A stretch of 64,000 nt of DNA, taken from positions 62,001 to 126,000 of the forward strand of contig NZ_JBHJHP010000008.1 of NCBI RefSeq assembly GCF_042219855.1. Direction: 5' to 3'. Source of the DNA: JBHJHP01 sp042219855 (lineage in GTDB: Bacteria; Bacteroidota; Bacteroidia; Bacteroidales; UBA5342). Positions 61,688 to 64,000 of this stretch are shown in pieces; the first letter of the stretch is position 1, and each line of letters opens with the position of its first letter. Made by a program: the position numbers and the translations under genes. The notes beneath the pieces were generated by a model. It was given only the letters and a program-made list of their open reading frames with translations, was not told the DNA's origin and did not search any database.

Positions 61688-64000
61688 TCAAAGTTTAATC
61701 AACTTCTCTGTAACGACTATATCTTCCGAACTAATCCTGATCAAATACAATCCCGCTTTCAAATCATACACATCAATTTGTTTTTCCGGTTCGTTCATAT
61801 CGGTTTCAAATACGGTTTGACCGTTTAATGCTATGATTCGTAACTTGAAATGGTCAACCTCAGAAACTTTAATTTTTATGATATCTGACGATGGATTGGG
61901 TGAGATTCTGAATCGCTTTATGTGGTGCTCAGTTTTGGGAATGGAAACCGGCCACTTTAAGTTCGATTCCCTGGCGCCTATATCCGGACTAGTATTGGCA
62001 GGATTCGGACGCATGGATGAATCCCTGAAGTCAGATCCAGGTGCATAAAACCATGAACCAGCAATCTCCACAGAATCGATCCCTTTCCCTATGCATGGAC
62101 TGTTATCCGATAACTCAAAAGTTGCCGTATCTAGCAAAGGATCTGTATCCAGGTTATTCTCACCCAGCCATGTGCCTTCCCATGCTTCTTCCTGGCCGGA
62201 CTGCCAGCCACCTTTAATGGCATTGTTATATAAATGAAGTTTACCCCGGTTGACATCGGTACACCAACTAGCTCCTGTTGGAAAACAATAATGTATGCTG
62301 TCCTGGAATATTTCCCGGCAGGTTTCAGAAATACTATCCCAGAAAATATTATTGATCAGCACTGATATGGCATCATAGTTAAAGATTCCTGAACCATCAG
62401 AGGCTATATTTCCTGAAAATGTGTTATTGGCCAGAACAGGATCAGGTGGGTATTTTAGTGCGGTGTATTTATGTTTTGCCATATTCCAGATGGCAACACC
62501 ACCTCCTTTATCCTGTGAATAGTTATGTGTGATCAGGTTATTATAAATTCTAAGCTGTGTTGGAGAGACCGGGGTGGGGGCATTCGTACCATATACAACA
62601 TATATGCCACCACCCATGCTGGACTGACAATGTAGTTCGTTATGATCAATTACATTGTTATATACCCTGATATCAGCACCATAGGAATATTCCATTTGTA
62701 TATATAATCCTCCGGCTACTGCTTTGTATCTTGAGGGGGAAGTAGTTTTATTATATGATACAGTATTGTTAAAAATTCTGACGGTTGAATTTCTGGCAGC
62801 GACTAATACAATTGTGCCGGCCGGCATATTGTTGGAAATTACCGAATTGTCTTTAATTGTATTATGACTGATATATAAAGTGTCGTTCTTACTTAATTTA
62901 GCACAGATTCCTGATGCAGCACAGTCAAAGTTTTTTAATATATTATTGTGTATAATGTTGGATTCTATCCTGGCCCCGTTATTTTCAATCAGTATACCAC
63001 CTCCTGCGTACAGATTGTTATCATTAATAGAAATTATTGATCCTGCTCCTCCGGTAATGGTAAGGCCGGTTAATACCGCATTGCTGTTGGGTACATTTTT
63101 AATGGTAACCACCGAAGCTTTTGTTGTTTTAGTATACTGACTACCGTCTATAATGGTTTTGGAAATATGAGATGTATCTCCATCCAAAATAAACCGGCTG
63201 GCCACGGTAATGGCTTTGCCATTGTAGTTAATGTTTTCATAGAAAGTTCCTTCGGCCACCAGTACCGTGTCGCCGTTTGTTGCTGCATCAATGGCTGATT
63301 GAATAGTTGCAATTTCTTCAGGAACTTTAATAAGCGTAGGATCATCCGCCCGGGCAAACTCAGATTCAATAGCACCTATATCGGTCCAGTGGTCTGCTGC
63401 ATTTGGTCTTTTTAAATTCAAAAAGTCAAAATCAGGTGCCGGATACCATACATTTTCTACATTAATTGAATAAGCACCAAGTCCAATACAAGGACTTCCC
63501 TCTAATAATTCATAGGTTGCGTAATCAAGCAAAGGATCTGCATCGATATTGCCTTCACCAGTCCAACCTTTCCGGATACAGTTGAACTGGGCTTTAGCAC
63601 TGCTGCCGTTTTCTACTATAATTTCCTTAGCTGATCCTATATTTGACCAGAGGATGTTATTGAAAATGGTTGCATTTGAGCTCATACGCAATGCGATTTG
63701 ATTTCCCCCGGATAATCCTGTGTTATTAACTATGGTATTATTGTATATCATCGCATTGTCTATTTCCCACAAGGTAATACCGCCTTCCAGTTTATTGACA
63801 GCACGGTTTCCGGAAATCACATTATTATATATATGCAAGTGCTTATCCGAATGATTACCTCTGACGAAAATGCCTGCTCCCTCTAGATTTAAGTTGCTTG
63901 CTTTTAGTGTGTTATTCTTTATCAGGTTATTGCGGATGATTACCTCATGAATTACTCCATCAGGTACTTTGTTAAACCAGTAGCCTATCCCTCCTGCAAC
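61688..64000 (-). CDS. T9SS type A parallel beta-helix surface protein (5' end outside window)
   Basis: The frame is open through the right edge of the window, so the N-terminus is missing; 770 residues are visible. An internal ATG at 63838 is not the start, since beta-helix sequence (VIIRNNLIKNNT, AGIFVRGN) continues upstream in frame. The visible part has the end of one beta-helix unit, then a second starting LIKVPEEIATIQSAID and SHISKTIIDGSQYTK, like the two-unit protein at 52036-54957. It ends in a type A sorting domain (FRISPNPSSDIIKIKV...AGLYLIRISSEDIVVTEK). Likely a surface adhesin or carbohydrate-acting protein. Confidence 0.88.
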   Translation of the reverse strand, partial: VAGGIGYWFNKVPDGVIHEVIIRNNLIKNNTLKASNLNLEGAGIFVRGNHSDKHLHIYNNVISGNRAVNKLEGGITLWEIDNAMIYNNTIVNNTGLSGGNQIALRMSSNATIFNNILWSNIGSAKEIIVENGSSAKAQFNCIRKGWTGEGNIDADPLLDYATYELLEGSPCIGLGAYSINVENVWYPAPDFDFLNLKRPNAADHWTDIGAIESEFARADDPTLIKVPEEIATIQSAIDAATNGDTVLVAEGTFYENINYNGKAITVASRFILDGDTSHISKTIIDGSQYTKTTKASVVTIKNVPNSNAVLTGLTITGGAGSIISINDNNLYAGGGILIENNGARIESNIIHNNILKNFDCAASGICAKLSKNDTLYISHNTIKDNSVISNNMPAGTIVLVAARNSTVRIFNNTVSYNKTTSPSRYKAVAGGLYIQMEYSYGADIRVYNNVIDHNELHCQSSMGGGIYVVYGTNAPTPVSPTQLRIYNNLITHNYSQDKGGGVAIWNMAKHKYTALKYPPDPVLANNTFSGNIASDGSGIFNYDAISVLINNIFWDSISETCREIFQDSIHYCFPTGASWCTDVNRGKLHLYNNAIKGGWQSGQEEAWEGTWLGENNLDTDPLLDTATFELSDNSPCIGKGIDSVEIAGSWFYAPGSDFRDSSMRPNPANTSPDIGARESNLKWPVSIPKTEHHIKRFRISPNPSSDIIKIKVSEVDHFKLRIIALNGQTVFETDMNEPEKQIDVYDLKAGLYLIRISSEDIVVTEKLIKL

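Noticed and set aside
1..64000. tRNA, rRNA, riboswitch and intact insertion sequence
   Set aside because: I looked for cloverleaf, conserved rRNA and transposase signals on both strands and found none that I can support.

Overview
The window is chromosomal DNA from a member of the Bacteroidota, most likely of the Bacteroidales/Marinilabiliales kind. The signs are type IX secretion (T9SS) sorting tails of type A and type B, a PorP/SprF-family protein, many perfect TAnnTTTG -7 promoter elements with no clear Shine-Dalgarno sequences, polysaccharide-degrading lipoproteins, and families typical of the phylum (DUF5063, DUF4450, DUF134, DivIC-like FtsB). No rRNA, tRNA, CRISPR array or intact insertion sequence was seen.

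Layout. 1-5 kb: the 3' end of a TonB-dependent receptor, a hemerythrin protein overlapping a LuxR-type regulator, and recG. 4.8-12.3 kb, mostly minus strand: GH43 enzyme, NhaC antiporter coupled to kdsB, lipid kinase, lpdA, a small membrane protein and an FtsB/DivIC protein. 12.4-16.2 kb, plus strand: DUF5063 protein, 3'-5' exonuclease, RlmI-type methyltransferase and a DEAD-box helicase. 16.5-23.7 kb: a carbohydrate cluster (Tat-exported beta-propeller hydrolase, DUF4450 lipoprotein, GH65-like lipoprotein) with no SusC/SusD pair. 23.9-34.5 kb: UshA-type nucleotidase, M3 peptidase, radical SAM/SPASM protein, CBM9-SGNH lipoprotein, DUF134 regulator, BirA, ECF sigma factor with a small zinc anti-sigma-like protein, and a receiver-PAS-LuxR regulator.

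35-64 kb is the accessory part. A duplicated-domain T9SS type A protein is followed by a tight three-gene operon: a 3613-residue repeat protein with a type B sorting tail, a PorP/SprF-like outer-membrane protein, and a protein with a propeller-like front half and a LysM-like end. I read this as a self-contained unit in which the giant surface protein is exported with a dedicated partner and a possible cell-wall-associated accessory. The giant protein has six blocks, each built as opener, first module, variable middle modules, terminal module and linker, with middle-module counts of 0, 7, 10, 2, 1 and 2. One 438-bp unit is duplicated almost exactly.

Next comes an AAA ATPase whose 5' end appears to carry a single-base frameshift, preceded by a 15-bp-period array of CTTACC motifs and a hairpin. 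The window ends in a cluster of T9SS type A surface proteins: three parallel beta-helix proteins and one BspA-type leucine-rich-repeat protein. Among them lies an unusual AraC-STAND-helical repeat regulator, divergent from one of the beta-helix genes.

Several dispersed palindromic or short-repeat elements lie between genes. Some would mislead start-site calls. All functional names are from reading the translated sequence by eye; no database search was run.
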